NCBI RefSeq assembly: GCF_002394865.1
Contig: NZ_DGUZ01000017.1
Location: 248,001-312,000 of the forward strand
DNA from: Fibrobacter sp. UBA4297
GTDB taxonomy: Bacteria > Fibrobacterota > Fibrobacteria > Fibrobacterales > Fibrobacteraceae
Length of the DNA stretch: 64,000 nt
Direction: 5' to 3'
A program made the position numbers and the translations under genes. The notes beneath the pieces are model-generated. The model worked only from the letters and a program-made list of their open reading frames with translations. It had not been told where the DNA came from and searched no databases. Of the stretch, positions 50,868 through 60,597 are shown one piece after another; the stretch's first letter is position 1, and each line of letters begins with the position of its first letter.

Positions 50868-52554
50868 TTGGATGACGGTTGCTCAAATGCGCTTGTTGGC
50901 TTTGCTTGGCGTGATTTCTTTTGGCCTTGTGGCTTGTGGTGATAACGGCAAAGTGGCTGGTGGCACCGAAGCCGAGTCAACTATTGCTTTGTATGTTCAA
51001 ATGGCGGATGGAACGCCCGCTTCGATGGCGCGTGTCCGCATTTTGCCGGACAATTACCTTTCTAGCGGCCCTGCGGAAGAAGCTTGGAATGAAACCAATG
51101 AGGATGGGCACGTTTCATTCGAAGTCCGCAATGGTCGCTATACCATTGAAGCTCGCAATGTGAGCGAAACGGAAGCCACGGGCGCTGTGCTTTCTATAGC
51201 GCTTGACGCCAAGGCCGATTCCAAGGTCGATACCATCAAGCTTGGCGAGCTTTCGTCAATCGAAGGTTATGTGGTGCTTGGTGAATCGCCGGTTGTCCGC
51301 GTGGCGGGCCTAGACCGTTATGTTGTTCCTGACAGTACGGGCCATTTTGTGATTGACTCGCTTCCGCAGGGGAGTTTCGATGTGCAAATTGGCGACCCGG
51401 AAGAAGTACATTCGACGGTGGTGCAATCCAATGCGGGGGACACCTTGTTTGTGGATGGTTCCGACACGTCATCGACCATTAAGGTGGTGAAGCCTGAAAT
51501 AGCTAAAGCCTCTGATTATCCGGAAAGCGACTGGAGCGCTCACGATGAATTGCTCAAACAGCTCCAAGGCTATGCCACAGGGACGCTCGGAGCTTCTGGC
51601 CGAACCGATAGCACGGGGAAAATTGAAAAGGCCGAAGGCGAAATTTGCATTGTTACGACAACGGATGATTTGATTGACGTGGTAGATTCTTCAAAAGTGG
51701 ATTCGCTTGGAAATTACGGGACGAAGGTTGCTTTGTCCCAGGGCTCTTTCCGTGAATGCGCCGAGAAGGAGACGCCTGTCTGGATTCTTTTTGAAAAAGA
51801 TGGTACGTATAATTTACGCTCTCCACTGCGAATAAAGTCTGATAAAACTGTGGACGGCCGTGGGCGCGATATTCGCATTACCGGTATGGGAATTTTGACA
51901 AATGAATCGTCCAATCTCATTTTTGAAAATTTGACTTTTACGGCGCCAGCGATAACTGCTCTTGATACGACGAGCCGCCGCGCGCTCTCTATCCATAACC
52001 GCACGCACCATGTCTGGGTGGACCATTGCACGTTTGAAGAGTATCCGCTAATCTTGGTTGATGTCAAGCGAGGCTCAAATGCGGTTACGCTCTCATGGAA
52101 TCGTTTTGAAAATGCGCAGTCAGGCATTTTATTTGGGCTGGAACCGGACCTTTTCGTTGATTCAGCACAGACGTTGACTTTGCATCACAATTACTTCTCG
52201 AACTTGGAACTTCGAGGCGTGCTTGCGCGTCGTGGTAAAATTCATGCCTATAACAATTTCATCTACGATGTGGGGGATGCTGGAATGGAATGCTCGGATT
52301 CGGCGTCTTGTTACATTGAAGGTAATGTTTACAATAACAATGTGCCTGTTCGGGACTATCGCCTGAAAATTGAAGATGGCTCGCCGGATAAGGCTACGGA
52401 AGGCTATGTTTACATGATAGACAACTGGTTTGGCCGTAGTGGCGAAAATATTTCAGGCGATGCACTTGGGTTTAGGCCTGCTTACAAGGTCTCTGTAGAT
52501 GATTCTAGCGCGGAGTTGGCGGTCCGTGTGAGGAATGAGGCTGGTCCCCGGTAA
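50857..52554 (+). CDS. PL1 pectate lyase-like lipoprotein
   Basis: The product is a surface lipoprotein with lipobox GLVACG (start ATG at 50857, inside the regulator gene end). Two carboxypeptidase-like beta domains lie at about 35-210. The PL1 right-handed helix runs from about 265: DKTVDGRGRDIRITGMGI, FENLTFT, HHVWVDHCTFEEY with the Ca-binding Asp, TLHHNYFSNLELRGVLARRGK with the catalytic-type Arg, and HAYNNFIYDV. It probably cleaves polygalacturonate and completes the rhamnogalacturonan block. Its TAA ends directly at the stop of the convergent methyltransferase. Confidence 0.88.
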   Translation: MKTSWMTVAQMRLLALLGVISFGLVACGDNGKVAGGTEAESTIALYVQMADGTPASMARVRILPDNYLSSGPAEEAWNETNEDGHVSFEVRNGRYTIEARNVSETEATGAVLSIALDAKADSKVDTIKLGELSSIEGYVVLGESPVVRVAGLDRYVVPDSTGHFVIDSLPQGSFDVQIGDPEEVHSTVVQSNAGDTLFVDGSDTSSTIKVVKPEIAKASDYPESDWSAHDELLKQLQGYATGTLGASGRTDSTGKIEKAEGEICIVTTTDDLIDVVDSSKVDSLGNYGTKVALSQGSFRECAEKETPVWILFEKDGTYNLRSPLRIKSDKTVDGRGRDIRITGMGILTNESSNLIFENLTFTAPAITALDTTSRRALSIHNRTHHVWVDHCTFEEYPLILVDVKRGSNAVTLSWNRFENAQSGILFGLEPDLFVDSAQTLTLHHNYFSNLELRGVLARRGKIHAYNNFIYDVGDAGMECSDSASCYIEGNVYNNNVPVRDYRLKIEDGSPDKATEGYVYMIDNWFGRSGENISGDALGFRPAYKVSVDDSSAELAVRVRNEAGPR

Positions 52555-53208
52555 TTACATTCCCCAGTGACGTTCGTTGGGCTTGAAATCCTTAACCTTG
52601 ATTAAAAAGCCGTACTGCAACGGCAAGAAGTTGCTGTGTGCGAGGAGCTTCGGCATGAACTTGAGCTGCTTGCGGATGCCAATAGTCTGCTCAATTTCGA
52701 GACCGTTTTCTTTTGCGAAACGGCGGAAGCTCTTTTTGGTCCAGAACGTCTTGTGGTTGATGTCCAGGACGCCATAGCAGCGTTCGCCCTGGTCCACGCG
52801 CACATAGCGGAAGTCGCGGAACACGAGAATCTGGAAAATCGTCTCGATGCTCAAGAAGTTCGGGAGTGAAATCAGGATGTGGCCTTCCGGATTCAGATGC
52901 TTCTTGCAGAAGTTGATCATGTCTACCGGGTCATTTACATGTTCCAGAACATCGCAAATGACAATGAGGTCGAACTTGCGGTCTTCGGTGTACTGTTCGT
53001 AAAAGACGTGGTGGTATTCGTTGAACCCGCCCGGAACCTTGTCCGCAGTCTGCATATCTTCGCGATTTTCGGGCTCGATGGCGACCTTGTAGGCGTCTTT
53101 CGGGTAAAGAACGCAGTTTCTGCCGGATCCGGCTCCGATTTCTAGAACACTTTTAACATCGGGCGGAACGAGAATGGCAATATCACGGCGAACTTTATTT
53201 GGGTACAT
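52555..53208 (-). CDS. class I SAM-dependent methyltransferase
   Basis: The 217-residue product has motif I VLEIGAGSGRNC near residue 21 and the DVLEHVNDP motif near 90, as in Methyltransf_11/23 families, which often act on lipids, quinones or surface glycans. The C-terminal SNFLPLQYGFLIKVK segment is seen in glycan-linked members, but the substrate is unknown. AAAGGA precedes the ATG. The gene runs divergent from glyA with a 69-base gap. Confidence 0.87.
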   Translation of the reverse strand: MYPNKVRRDIAILVPPDVKSVLEIGAGSGRNCVLYPKDAYKVAIEPENREDMQTADKVPGGFNEYHHVFYEQYTEDRKFDLIVICDVLEHVNDPVDMINFCKKHLNPEGHILISLPNFLSIETIFQILVFRDFRYVRVDQGERCYGVLDINHKTFWTKKSFRRFAKENGLEIEQTIGIRKQLKFMPKLLAHSNFLPLQYGFLIKVKDFKPNERHWGM

Positions 53209-53244
53209 GGTCTATCCTTTTTGGGGTAATATACAAAATTTTAC

Positions 53245-53252
53245 TATATTTG
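53245..53252 (+). promoter_or_regulatory. -7 box TATATTTG before glyA
   Basis: It is an exact match 26 bases before the ATG at 53278, with the AAAGGAG ribosome-binding site in the leader. Confidence 0.6.
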
Positions 53253-53277
53253 CGGTGCGAACTTTAAAGGAGCTATA

Positions 53278-54561
53278 ATGCTTAAATCTACATTGCAACA
53301 GACCGATCCGGAAATCTATAACATCATCCAGAAGGAAGCCGAACGCCAGGAATATGGTATCGAACTTATCGCTTCTGAAAACTACACTTCCAAGGCTGTG
53401 ATGGAAGCCATGGGTTCTGTGCTCACGAACAAGTACAGTGAAGGTTACGTTGGCAAGCGCTACTACGGTGGTAACGAAGTTATCGACGAAATGGAAGCTC
53501 TCGCTATCGATCGTTGCAAGAAGCTCTTTGGTTGCGACCACGTGAACATCCAGCCGCTTTCCGGTTCTCCGGCTAACGCTGCTGTTTACTTCGCCGTTCT
53601 CAAACCGGGCGACAAGGTCCTCGGCCTCAAGCTCGACCATGGTGGACACCTTTCTCACGGTCATCCGGTGAACTTCTCCGGCATGCTCTACAACTTCGTG
53701 CAGTACGAAGTCGATAAGGAAACTGGTCGCATCGATATGGACAAGGTCCGCGAAATTGCTCTCCGCGAAAAGCCGAAGATGATCCTCGCTGGTTTCTCTG
53801 CCTACAGCCGTAACCTCGACTGGAAGCGCTTCAAGGAAATCGCTGATGAAGTTGGCGCCCTCACCATGGCTGACATCTCTCACATTGCAGGTCTCATCGC
53901 CGGTAAGGCTATTGATTCTCCGGTGCCGTACTTTGACATCGTGACGACCACGACCCACAAAACTCTCCGTGGCCCGCGTTCCGCTATCATCATGTGCAAG
54001 GACCGCACGATCCAGAAGATGGTGAAGGGCGAACTCAAGGACGTTTCTTTGGCCAAGGAAATTGACAAGGGCGTGTTCCCGGGCATGCAGGGTGGTCCGC
54101 ATGACCACATCAACGCCGGTAAGGCCGTTGCATTCCTCGAAGCTTTGCAGCCGGAATTCCAGGTCTATGCAAAGAATGTTATCAAGAACGCTCAGGCTCT
54201 CTGCGCTGAAATGCAGAAGCTCGGCTACAAGGTCATTAGCGATGGCACCGACAACCACCTCATCGTTGTCGATATGACTTCCAAGGGCGTTTCCGGTAAG
54301 GAAGCCGAAGTGGCCATGGAAAAGGTCGGCATCTCCTGCAGCCGTTCTACGATTCCGTTCGATCCGCGCAAGCCGATGGATCCGTCCGGTGTTCGTCTCG
54401 GTACTGCTGCTATCACGACCCGTGGCTTCGACGAGGAAGACACCCGCGAAGTGGCCCGCATCATCGACCGCGCTATCCAGGCTAAGGATGACGATGCTGC
54501 TCTCGCCAAGATTCGCGAAGACATCGTCGCTCTCTGCAAGAAGCACCCGCTTTATAAGTAG
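53278..54561 (+). CDS. glyA: serine hydroxymethyltransferase
   Basis: This PLP enzyme converts serine and tetrahydrofolate to glycine and methylene-THF. The PLP lysine is K228 in TTTTHKTLRGPR. ELIASENYTSKAV is the start motif, and LSGSPANAAVY and ADISHIAGLIAG are also present. The 427 residues are full length. AAAGGAG lies 5 bases before the ATG. Codon use is strongly biased to C-ending codons, as in highly expressed genes. The folate link to folK is through metabolism only. Confidence 0.97.
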   Translation: MLKSTLQQTDPEIYNIIQKEAERQEYGIELIASENYTSKAVMEAMGSVLTNKYSEGYVGKRYYGGNEVIDEMEALAIDRCKKLFGCDHVNIQPLSGSPANAAVYFAVLKPGDKVLGLKLDHGGHLSHGHPVNFSGMLYNFVQYEVDKETGRIDMDKVREIALREKPKMILAGFSAYSRNLDWKRFKEIADEVGALTMADISHIAGLIAGKAIDSPVPYFDIVTTTTHKTLRGPRSAIIMCKDRTIQKMVKGELKDVSLAKEIDKGVFPGMQGGPHDHINAGKAVAFLEALQPEFQVYAKNVIKNAQALCAEMQKLGYKVISDGTDNHLIVVDMTSKGVSGKEAEVAMEKVGISCSRSTIPFDPRKPMDPSGVRLGTAAITTRGFDEEDTREVARIIDRAIQAKDDDAALAKIREDIVALCKKHPLYK

Positions 54562-54732
54562 TGGCTAGTAAACAGTGGTTAGTGGTTTGGAATTGCTGCT
54601 AACTGCTGTTGTCATTCTGAGCAAAATTACTTGTAGGTTCTGAGGGCGGTCGCTTTGCTCCCTTTGAGGAATGAGTGCGGATTTTCGGTCCTTCGAGTAA
54701 AAGATGGCACCTTCGGTGCGAAAGATTAAAAG

Positions 54733-54760
54733 GCGACCCGTTAAAAACGGGCCGCTTTTT
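54733..54760 (+). terminator. terminator downstream of glyA
   Basis: GCG plus CCCGTT (54733-54742) pairs with AACGGG plus CGC (54746-54755) around AAA, followed by five T. Confidence 0.75.
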
Positions 54761-54902
54761 GCATTTGTGTCATACGGAAGCTTTACTCACGACTGTCATT
54801 CTGGAGCCACGCAGTGGCGATAGAATCCAAACAAGTGTTGTCTGTAGAGGACACTTTGCAAAGCTCGCCTTTTTTTTGTGTGATTTTGTACGCTTCCCGT
54901 TT

Positions 54903-54910
54903 TAGATTTA
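54903..54910 (+). promoter_or_regulatory. -7 box TAGATTTA before the fibro-slime gene
   Basis: It is a TAnnTTTR match 20 bases before the ATG at 54931. Confidence 0.4.
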
Positions 54911-54930
54911 TCCCAAAAAAAGGTGTCGGG

Positions 54931-57900
54931 ATGTTGAAAAAATATGTGTTAGGGCTGTTTCTAGGCATTACGGCTGCTTTTGCAAGCGGCCAACAAAAAA
55001 CAATTGCTTTCTTTACTCCGTGGTCGAATACGAATGCTGTCCTTTATATGGGCGGCGATTCTGTAGCCACCATGACTTCGCTTGAAAATTACTGCGGGTG
55101 GTTCAAGGCTACGGTAGATGCCCCTGAAAGCGATTTCAAGGTTTACTTTAAACAGACCGTCGGATTTAATTATGTCGGCGCCGAAGGCTTGGTCTCGACG
55201 GAACCGACTATGGCGACTGAAATTGCGCTTGATTCTGTGGTGGCCCTTTCGGATACGATTTGGGTTCAAGGCTACAAGACGGGTGTGCCCGCGCTATTTT
55301 CGAAATATCCTGGCGTTCTTGGCGATTGCCCGCTAAAGAAAATTCCTGTGACTGTTTACGACTGGCTTCATGGAACTAAGGGCGATGGAGACGGTAGCGG
55401 TAAAAATGGCGACCCGGCAAACGGTGTGAGCGCTGATTTTGGGTCGGGTGGATGCTCTGGCAAATCGAAGGCTGTGACGGGCATGGTCGAATACAATCTC
55501 GGTCCAAACGGCGTTCCTGTTCGTGCAAATCCGTTCCCGGAAAACTGCAAGATTACGGATCATTTGGATAGCTGGTTCTTGCCACAGGTTATCGGCATGG
55601 ATACTGCGGGTAACGAGTACACCAATATGACTTGCCGCGACCTTTATGTTTCTTTGGACGATGATGGATTTTGGCTTGCAGAAGTGTCGAAAGACCGCAT
55701 ATCGGAAGGCAACGAAAAGAATTCAGATGGCATGTTCCTACTGGATGATTTTGAATATCTCGATGATGCAAAGACCGTTCCGAATCCTTATTTTGACCAA
55801 CTTAAGGGAACAAAAATCGGCAAGCATAATTTTGGCTATACTGCAAAAATTCAGGCGACCTTTGAATATGTTCCAGGGCAGTATTTTGATTTTTATGGAG
55901 ACGATGACGTTTGGGTGTTTATTGATAATCGATTGGCTGTAGATATCGGTGGCCAGCACGCCCAAGTGGCGGGTGCCGTGGATCTCGATACGATTGGTCA
56001 AAATACTGGGAACAAGCTTGTTCCTGGAAAGACTTATGATTTCCACATCTTTTACGTTGAACGCCATACGGGTTCCTCGAATTTCCGCATGCGCACCTCC
56101 ATTGACTTGCATGTGGATGCGTCGATTTTCTTGACGTCTGATAATCGCGATGAAGGAAAGCGTTTTGAAATTTGGCAAATCAATAAGAAAAAAAAGCTGT
56201 CTTGCAATTACGATGCAAATTCAACGGAACTGGATACGATTGGAGGCGTCTCTACGTTTACGCTCACCGGCGGAAATCTTGCAGAACCTGAAATTCTTGA
56301 TGTCGGAACGCATTACGAAGGCATCGTAATTACAAGCGATTCGACATTCTACATTGACTCGGCGGCGATTGTGTCGAATGTTGCCCTTGCTCCTGGTCAT
56401 TACTTCTTGGAAATTACGTTGAAGGCAGATCCCAGCCAAAAGACTAAAGTTGAAATTACGGTTCCCTCTTATGCGGTGCCAAGCGTTGCTTTTATGAAGA
56501 CGGATTGGACTATTCTCGGGAAAAATGTTTCTGGCGATACGGCGCAAATTGGCGAATGGGCGTATGCGACCTATCAAGTGAATATCGCCTTTTTTGAAGA
56601 ATGGGCGAAGGTCAACAATTACAATCGAAAGATAAATCTATCATTCTCCGATGTGAATATTGATATTTTGGATACTGTGGACGGAAATAAAATCAATGCT
56701 GTGAATTTGGATGCAAATGGAAAAGCAACATTCTTTGTCCGTGCTAATGCGCCTGTGTCGGGCGTGACGCTTACGGCGAAGGGTGCTGCTGCAGGTGTGT
56801 CCGTGTGGACGGACCTTGTGTTTGCGGCTCCGCCGGTTCCCCGCGTGTCAAATGCCATTGCGATTGACCGAAACGGTGATGGTCGTGCCGATAGTTTGTA
56901 TGTGCATTTTGATAAATCTCTCAAGCAAAAGAGCAAACTCGATTCTATCCAGTTTACTTTTGGGGAATCGTTTAATACGACCTCCAAGTTTACGATTGTC
57001 AATGAAAATGATATTGTAATTACGGCTGAAAACTTGACTCCGCAAAATTGCTCTGGGGATGTGTGCGGCTTTGGAAGCAAGGTCTTTACAGGGGGCACCT
57101 CGGACGTTTATGTCGGAAGTTTAAACAATTGGTTTACCTATGAAGACAAAGGAAAGACTGGTCGCTTCTATATGGAAAATGAACCCATTGCTGATGGGGT
57201 CGGGCCTGTTATTCTTACGGCTGTAAAATCAAAAAATAATAGTGGAAATGTAATGCTCTTGCTTACTTTCAGCGAAACCGTGTCCGATGAATCCAAAAAG
57301 AATTTTGTACAAATGTTCGATTTTCTCTGTGTACGTTCAGGAGAAAATCGTACTCCTGAAAATCCGATGCTGCAAGGAGGGGCTGATAAAACCATGTTGC
57401 TCATTTACGGGGCGACTGCAAAAGATGCGGTGCTCCCGACTAGTGGTGATCGCGTTCGTTTTACCGTTGATGGAATTGTTACGGACCTTGCACAAAATAA
57501 GGCCCATAAAGAGAACCCTTGGGTTGTCATAGCCGGGGATCAGGAACTTTCTCTTGAAAGTCCCAATGTGGTACTGATTGGCGAAGATCCTTATGATATC
57601 ATCAAGAAGGATTCCGTTACACAGGCTCTGCTTATTCCTAACACAGCGCAGAATGCTCAGGAAATAGGGGATTCTCTTGGCGTTCAGGGAAGTCTTGTCG
57701 ATTTCGATGTCTCGAAAATTATGATTGAACAGACTCAGACTGCAGTGAATCATCTTGATGCGTTTATTGAATCTCGAATTGATAATACGGTCCACTACGA
57801 CACCACCGTTACAAGCATCAGCGAAGAAGAAGCTCTTGTGCAACTTTTTAACGACATCCGTACCGTAGTTGTGGATACGTCTTACGGGTTTAGCGAAGAG

Positions 57901-58530
57901 ACGGTCAACGGGATTTTAGACGGAGCTATAAACGAGGGTAATTATAAATTAATAGTTCGACCGGAAGACCAGGCGCTTATCGCGACGATGGTCGAAGCGA
58001 ATGTTGATGCGAGCCGCGATACCACCATTGCGATAGATGAAATTTTATCTGTAACGCAGGCAGACTTGTTCGATGCAATTCGACAAGGAAAAATGGATAG
58101 AGAACTTTTGCAAGCCGGTGTAAGCCAAGAACTGATTGATGCCATAAAAAATGGCGATGTAAATGAATTTAATATCGGTGAATATCGCAGTGGCGAAAAA
58201 ACTGTAATTTCGGGTGATGATGTTGAACTTTATTACCATACGCGGTATTTCAGTCACTTGGGAGAATTTGTTGGAGATTATTCCAGTTCAATTAAATGTT
58301 CGGATCGTGATTTATATGGAGAAGAAGGTTGCTTAAAAACCAAGGGAAGAATTTTCCTAGCTTGGAATATGCGCTCTAATAATGGCCGTTTAGTGGGCAC
58401 CGGAGTTTATATCGAACGCCTTGAAATCAAGGTTATCGTGAACGGGAAAAAAAATATACACCAGGTTCGGGATAAATTGATGGGCGTACGCCGTAAAGGT
58501 GGCGCGTTGTCTCATAAAAATAGTCTTTGA
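54931..58530 (+). CDS. fibro-slime domain cell-surface protein
   Basis: The 1199-residue product is a presumed adhesion protein in cellulose attachment. The ATG at 54931 gives MLKKYVLGLFLGITAAFASG as signal peptide. A domain of about 90 residues with FTPWSNTNAVLYMGGDS follows. The fibro-slime (PA14-type) domain is at about 135-400, with YDWLHGT, QYFDFYGDDDVWVFIDNRLAVDIGG and HIFYVERHTGSSNFRM. Several beta domains follow. The end (LAWNMRSNNGRLVGTGVYI) is like the FlgD/tail motif of surface proteins. The carbohydrate target is inferred from the family name and from its deacetylase neighbour. Confidence 0.89.
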   Translation: MLKKYVLGLFLGITAAFASGQQKTIAFFTPWSNTNAVLYMGGDSVATMTSLENYCGWFKATVDAPESDFKVYFKQTVGFNYVGAEGLVSTEPTMATEIALDSVVALSDTIWVQGYKTGVPALFSKYPGVLGDCPLKKIPVTVYDWLHGTKGDGDGSGKNGDPANGVSADFGSGGCSGKSKAVTGMVEYNLGPNGVPVRANPFPENCKITDHLDSWFLPQVIGMDTAGNEYTNMTCRDLYVSLDDDGFWLAEVSKDRISEGNEKNSDGMFLLDDFEYLDDAKTVPNPYFDQLKGTKIGKHNFGYTAKIQATFEYVPGQYFDFYGDDDVWVFIDNRLAVDIGGQHAQVAGAVDLDTIGQNTGNKLVPGKTYDFHIFYVERHTGSSNFRMRTSIDLHVDASIFLTSDNRDEGKRFEIWQINKKKKLSCNYDANSTELDTIGGVSTFTLTGGNLAEPEILDVGTHYEGIVITSDSTFYIDSAAIVSNVALAPGHYFLEITLKADPSQKTKVEITVPSYAVPSVAFMKTDWTILGKNVSGDTAQIGEWAYATYQVNIAFFEEWAKVNNYNRKINLSFSDVNIDILDTVDGNKINAVNLDANGKATFFVRANAPVSGVTLTAKGAAAGVSVWTDLVFAAPPVPRVSNAIAIDRNGDGRADSLYVHFDKSLKQKSKLDSIQFTFGESFNTTSKFTIVNENDIVITAENLTPQNCSGDVCGFGSKVFTGGTSDVYVGSLNNWFTYEDKGKTGRFYMENEPIADGVGPVILTAVKSKNNSGNVMLLLTFSETVSDESKKNFVQMFDFLCVRSGENRTPENPMLQGGADKTMLLIYGATAKDAVLPTSGDRVRFTVDGIVTDLAQNKAHKENPWVVIAGDQELSLESPNVVLIGEDPYDIIKKDSVTQALLIPNTAQNAQEIGDSLGVQGSLVDFDVSKIMIEQTQTAVNHLDAFIESRIDNTVHYDTTVTSISEEEALVQLFNDIRTVVVDTSYGFSEETVNGILDGAINEGNYKLIVRPEDQALIATMVEANVDASRDTTIAIDEILSVTQADLFDAIRQGKMDRELLQAGVSQELIDAIKNGDVNEFNIGEYRSGEKTVISGDDVELYYHTRYFSHLGEFVGDYSSSIKCSDRDLYGEEGCLKTKGRIFLAWNMRSNNGRLVGTGVYIERLEIKVIVNGKKNIHQVRDKLMGVRRKGGALSHKNSL

Positions 58531-58566
58531 AATTGAAGCATATACAACACCCACAGATTCCAAATG

Positions 58567-58592
58567 CGCAGACTCGAAAGAGCCTGCGTTTT
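58567..58592 (+). terminator. terminator of the fibro-slime gene
   Basis: CGCAG and CTC pair with GAG and CTGCG around a GAAA loop, followed by four T. Confidence 0.75.
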
Positions 58593-58703
58593 GCAATTCA
58601 GGGTGCTTTTAGCATTTTGTCAATGTTTTTTGTAACGTAGTTTGTTCTCTTTACCTTAAAAGAGGGTATTTTCATGCATAGAAAAATGTATGGGAGATAT
58701 TGT

Positions 58704-60389
58704 ATGGAATGTTTTAAAACTTCTCTTTGCGCGGCTTTTTCGCTTGCTGTTTCTACTTTTGCAGGCCTAATCACGACGGTTCCTTGGAACGGTCATCCGG
58801 GCGCGGCCACTTTCACGTTTGACGATGGTCTCCATTCCCAGACGAACAACCTTACGTTCTTGGACAACATGGACGCCAAGGTGACGTTCTTTGTTTGCAC
58901 GGGAACGATGGATTTTTCGACCAATTCGCAACCGCACTTGAATTATGCCAAGAAAGGCCACGAAATCGGGAACCACACGGTCAACCACAAAAATTTGACG
59001 CAGGGTGCGGACCTCAATTCAGAAATTGGCGGTGCTGCCACAAAGCTCCGTAGCATGGGGCTGGAGGCGACTTCCTTGGCAACGCCTTATTGCGCCCAGA
59101 ATGCGACTGTTAAAAATGCGATTAACCAGGAACATTTCATCAATCGCGGGTGCGGTGGCGGCGGCCTCACGGGCTGGGATAACGAACCAGATTGGATGCA
59201 GATAGATTCTCACTACTGGCAGGCAAGTAGCAATGTCGCGAGTTTCAAGAGTAGCCTCGATCAGGCGGCGAGCGGCAAGTGGCACGTGCAGCTGAATCAC
59301 GGTGTTGTGGGCAACTGGGATGTGATTTCGACGGCGGATATCAAGACGCTTATTGAATATGCGGTTAGCAAGAATTTGTGGGTCGCGACGTTTTCTACGG
59401 TGGGCGCTTACCTGCGTGCTCATTTCACAATTGACAAGGCAACTGCGACGAATACAGCGAACGGTTTTACCGTCAAGTGGACTTCTCCGCATGCGCATAT
59501 GCCAAAGAGCGTGCCGCTTCGCGTAAAGATTCAGGGAGCACAGGGCAAGACTGTAAGCCAGAAGGGTAAAGAGGTCAAGCCGAATTCCGACGGAACGTAC
59601 ACGATTGAATTTATGGCGCTTGAACTTGAAGTTTCGGGCGAACCGATTGAAGTCAAACCGTTCAAGGGCGCAATTGAAATTCCGGGAACTCTTGAAGCCG
59701 AAAATTATGATACCTACGCTTACAGCGATGCCGATGGCAAGAGCGATGAAACAGGCTACCGCAGCGATGATGCTGGCATTGTCAAGGGCGGCTCTGGCTA
59801 TGCGCTTGGCTACACGAGTGCTGACGATTATTTCGAGTACACGCTCGATGTGAAAAAGGCGGGTAAGTACAAAGTAGTCATTAATGGCGCCACTGGCAAT
59901 TCTACAGCGTCTTCCGTGACTGTTTCTGTAGGCGATAAAAAGGTTGAAACTGAAATCCCGTCTAAAGGCGATTGGGTCACGTATTCCGAAGTCGAAGCGG
60001 GCGAGTTGGAACTTGCTGCGGGCAAGCAGACGCTTCGTCTTACAATCAATACAAACTATATCAATGTCGACTGGATTAAGTTTGTGGATGAAACTGCGCA
60101 ATCTTCAAGTTCCGTTCCGCAGTCCTCAAGTTCCGCGAATTTGGTTGAATCAAGTTCTTCGGCAACAAATGCGATTGTGCAGAAAATTGCGTTTGAACAT
60201 GGCGTAGCGATGGTGCGTTGCCAGGTGTTCGATTTGAACGGCCAACTGATTAAGTCCGCGAATGTGATGGCGGGTTCCGTAAGCGAAGCCTGGAATCTCG
60301 TGAAGACTGGACTCCGAAAAGGCGCTTACGTCATGCGTTATGGCGAAGCGGGTCAAGGCTCGCATGTCGTGAAAGTTCGTTTGCAATAG
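58704..60389 (+). CDS. CE4 polysaccharide deacetylase with CBM6 module
   Basis: This secreted NodB-type metal deacetylase may act on acetylated xylan or chitin-like glycans. D40-D41 are in TFDDG, H91 and H95 in GNHTVNH bind the metal, and the LNHGV segment is the later motif. A beta domain is followed by a CBM6 domain (about 335-455; GTLEAENYDTY to YINVDWIKFV). A poly-Ser linker then leads to the shared C-terminal domain (CQVFDLNGQLIKSANV). I chose ATG 58704 because GGGAG lies 7 bases before it; the ATG at 58674 has no such site. The fibro-slime gene is upstream on the same strand. Confidence 0.92.
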   Translation: MECFKTSLCAAFSLAVSTFAGLITTVPWNGHPGAATFTFDDGLHSQTNNLTFLDNMDAKVTFFVCTGTMDFSTNSQPHLNYAKKGHEIGNHTVNHKNLTQGADLNSEIGGAATKLRSMGLEATSLATPYCAQNATVKNAINQEHFINRGCGGGGLTGWDNEPDWMQIDSHYWQASSNVASFKSSLDQAASGKWHVQLNHGVVGNWDVISTADIKTLIEYAVSKNLWVATFSTVGAYLRAHFTIDKATATNTANGFTVKWTSPHAHMPKSVPLRVKIQGAQGKTVSQKGKEVKPNSDGTYTIEFMALELEVSGEPIEVKPFKGAIEIPGTLEAENYDTYAYSDADGKSDETGYRSDDAGIVKGGSGYALGYTSADDYFEYTLDVKKAGKYKVVINGATGNSTASSVTVSVGDKKVETEIPSKGDWVTYSEVEAGELELAAGKQTLRLTINTNYINVDWIKFVDETAQSSSSVPQSSSSANLVESSSSATNAIVQKIAFEHGVAMVRCQVFDLNGQLIKSANVMAGSVSEAWNLVKTGLRKGAYVMRYGEAGQGSHVVKVRLQ

Positions 60390-60391
60390 CC

Positions 60392-60482
60392 AAAGACTAT
60401 TAACTAATAACCAATAACTAATGACTAATAACTAATAACTAATGACTAATAACTAATGACTAATAACTAATAACCAATGATA
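60392..60482. repeat. TAACTAATAACTAATGAC repeat array
   Basis: About ten units of 8-9 bases (TAACTAATA, AATGACTA) follow one another. It is the longest, most regular array of the CTAGTTA family in the window. Confidence 0.75.
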
Positions 60483-60523
60483 AATAGCTCTCACTCCCGA
60501 GGGCTTTCTTTATGCACTAAAAA

Positions 60524-60556
60524 CAACTTCCTACTTCCTACTTCCTACTTCCTACT
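60524..60556. repeat. CTTCCTACTTCCTA array
   Basis: Four tandem TTCCTAC units follow one another shortly before the promoter of the DUF4116-like gene. Confidence 0.7.
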
Positions 60557-60569
60557 CAAAAATAAAACC

Positions 60570-60577
60570 TATCTTTG
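60570..60577 (+). promoter_or_regulatory. -7 box TATCTTTG before the DUF4116-like gene
   Basis: It is an exact TAnnTTTG match 20 bases before the ATG at 60598. Confidence 0.6.
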
Positions 60578-60597
60578 TTTTGAAAACACGAGGTTTT

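Larger units (their letters stand above)
54562..54930. other. intergenic region with repeats between glyA and the fibro-slime gene
   Basis: It contains GTGGTTAGTGG-type words (54566-54590), two GTCATTCTG-ended repeats (54612, 54795), the terminator at 54733 and a TAGATTTA box at 54903. A frame through 54814-54930 is only open because the fibro-slime frame extends upstream. Confidence 0.55.

Noticed and set aside
54814..54930. Upstream extension of the fibro-slime protein
   Set aside because: The added residues come from a repeat and AT-rich leader; the signal peptide starts at 54931.
60392..60482. Candidate CRISPR-like array
   Set aside because: Units are 8-9 bases without unique spacers, and no cas genes are near.
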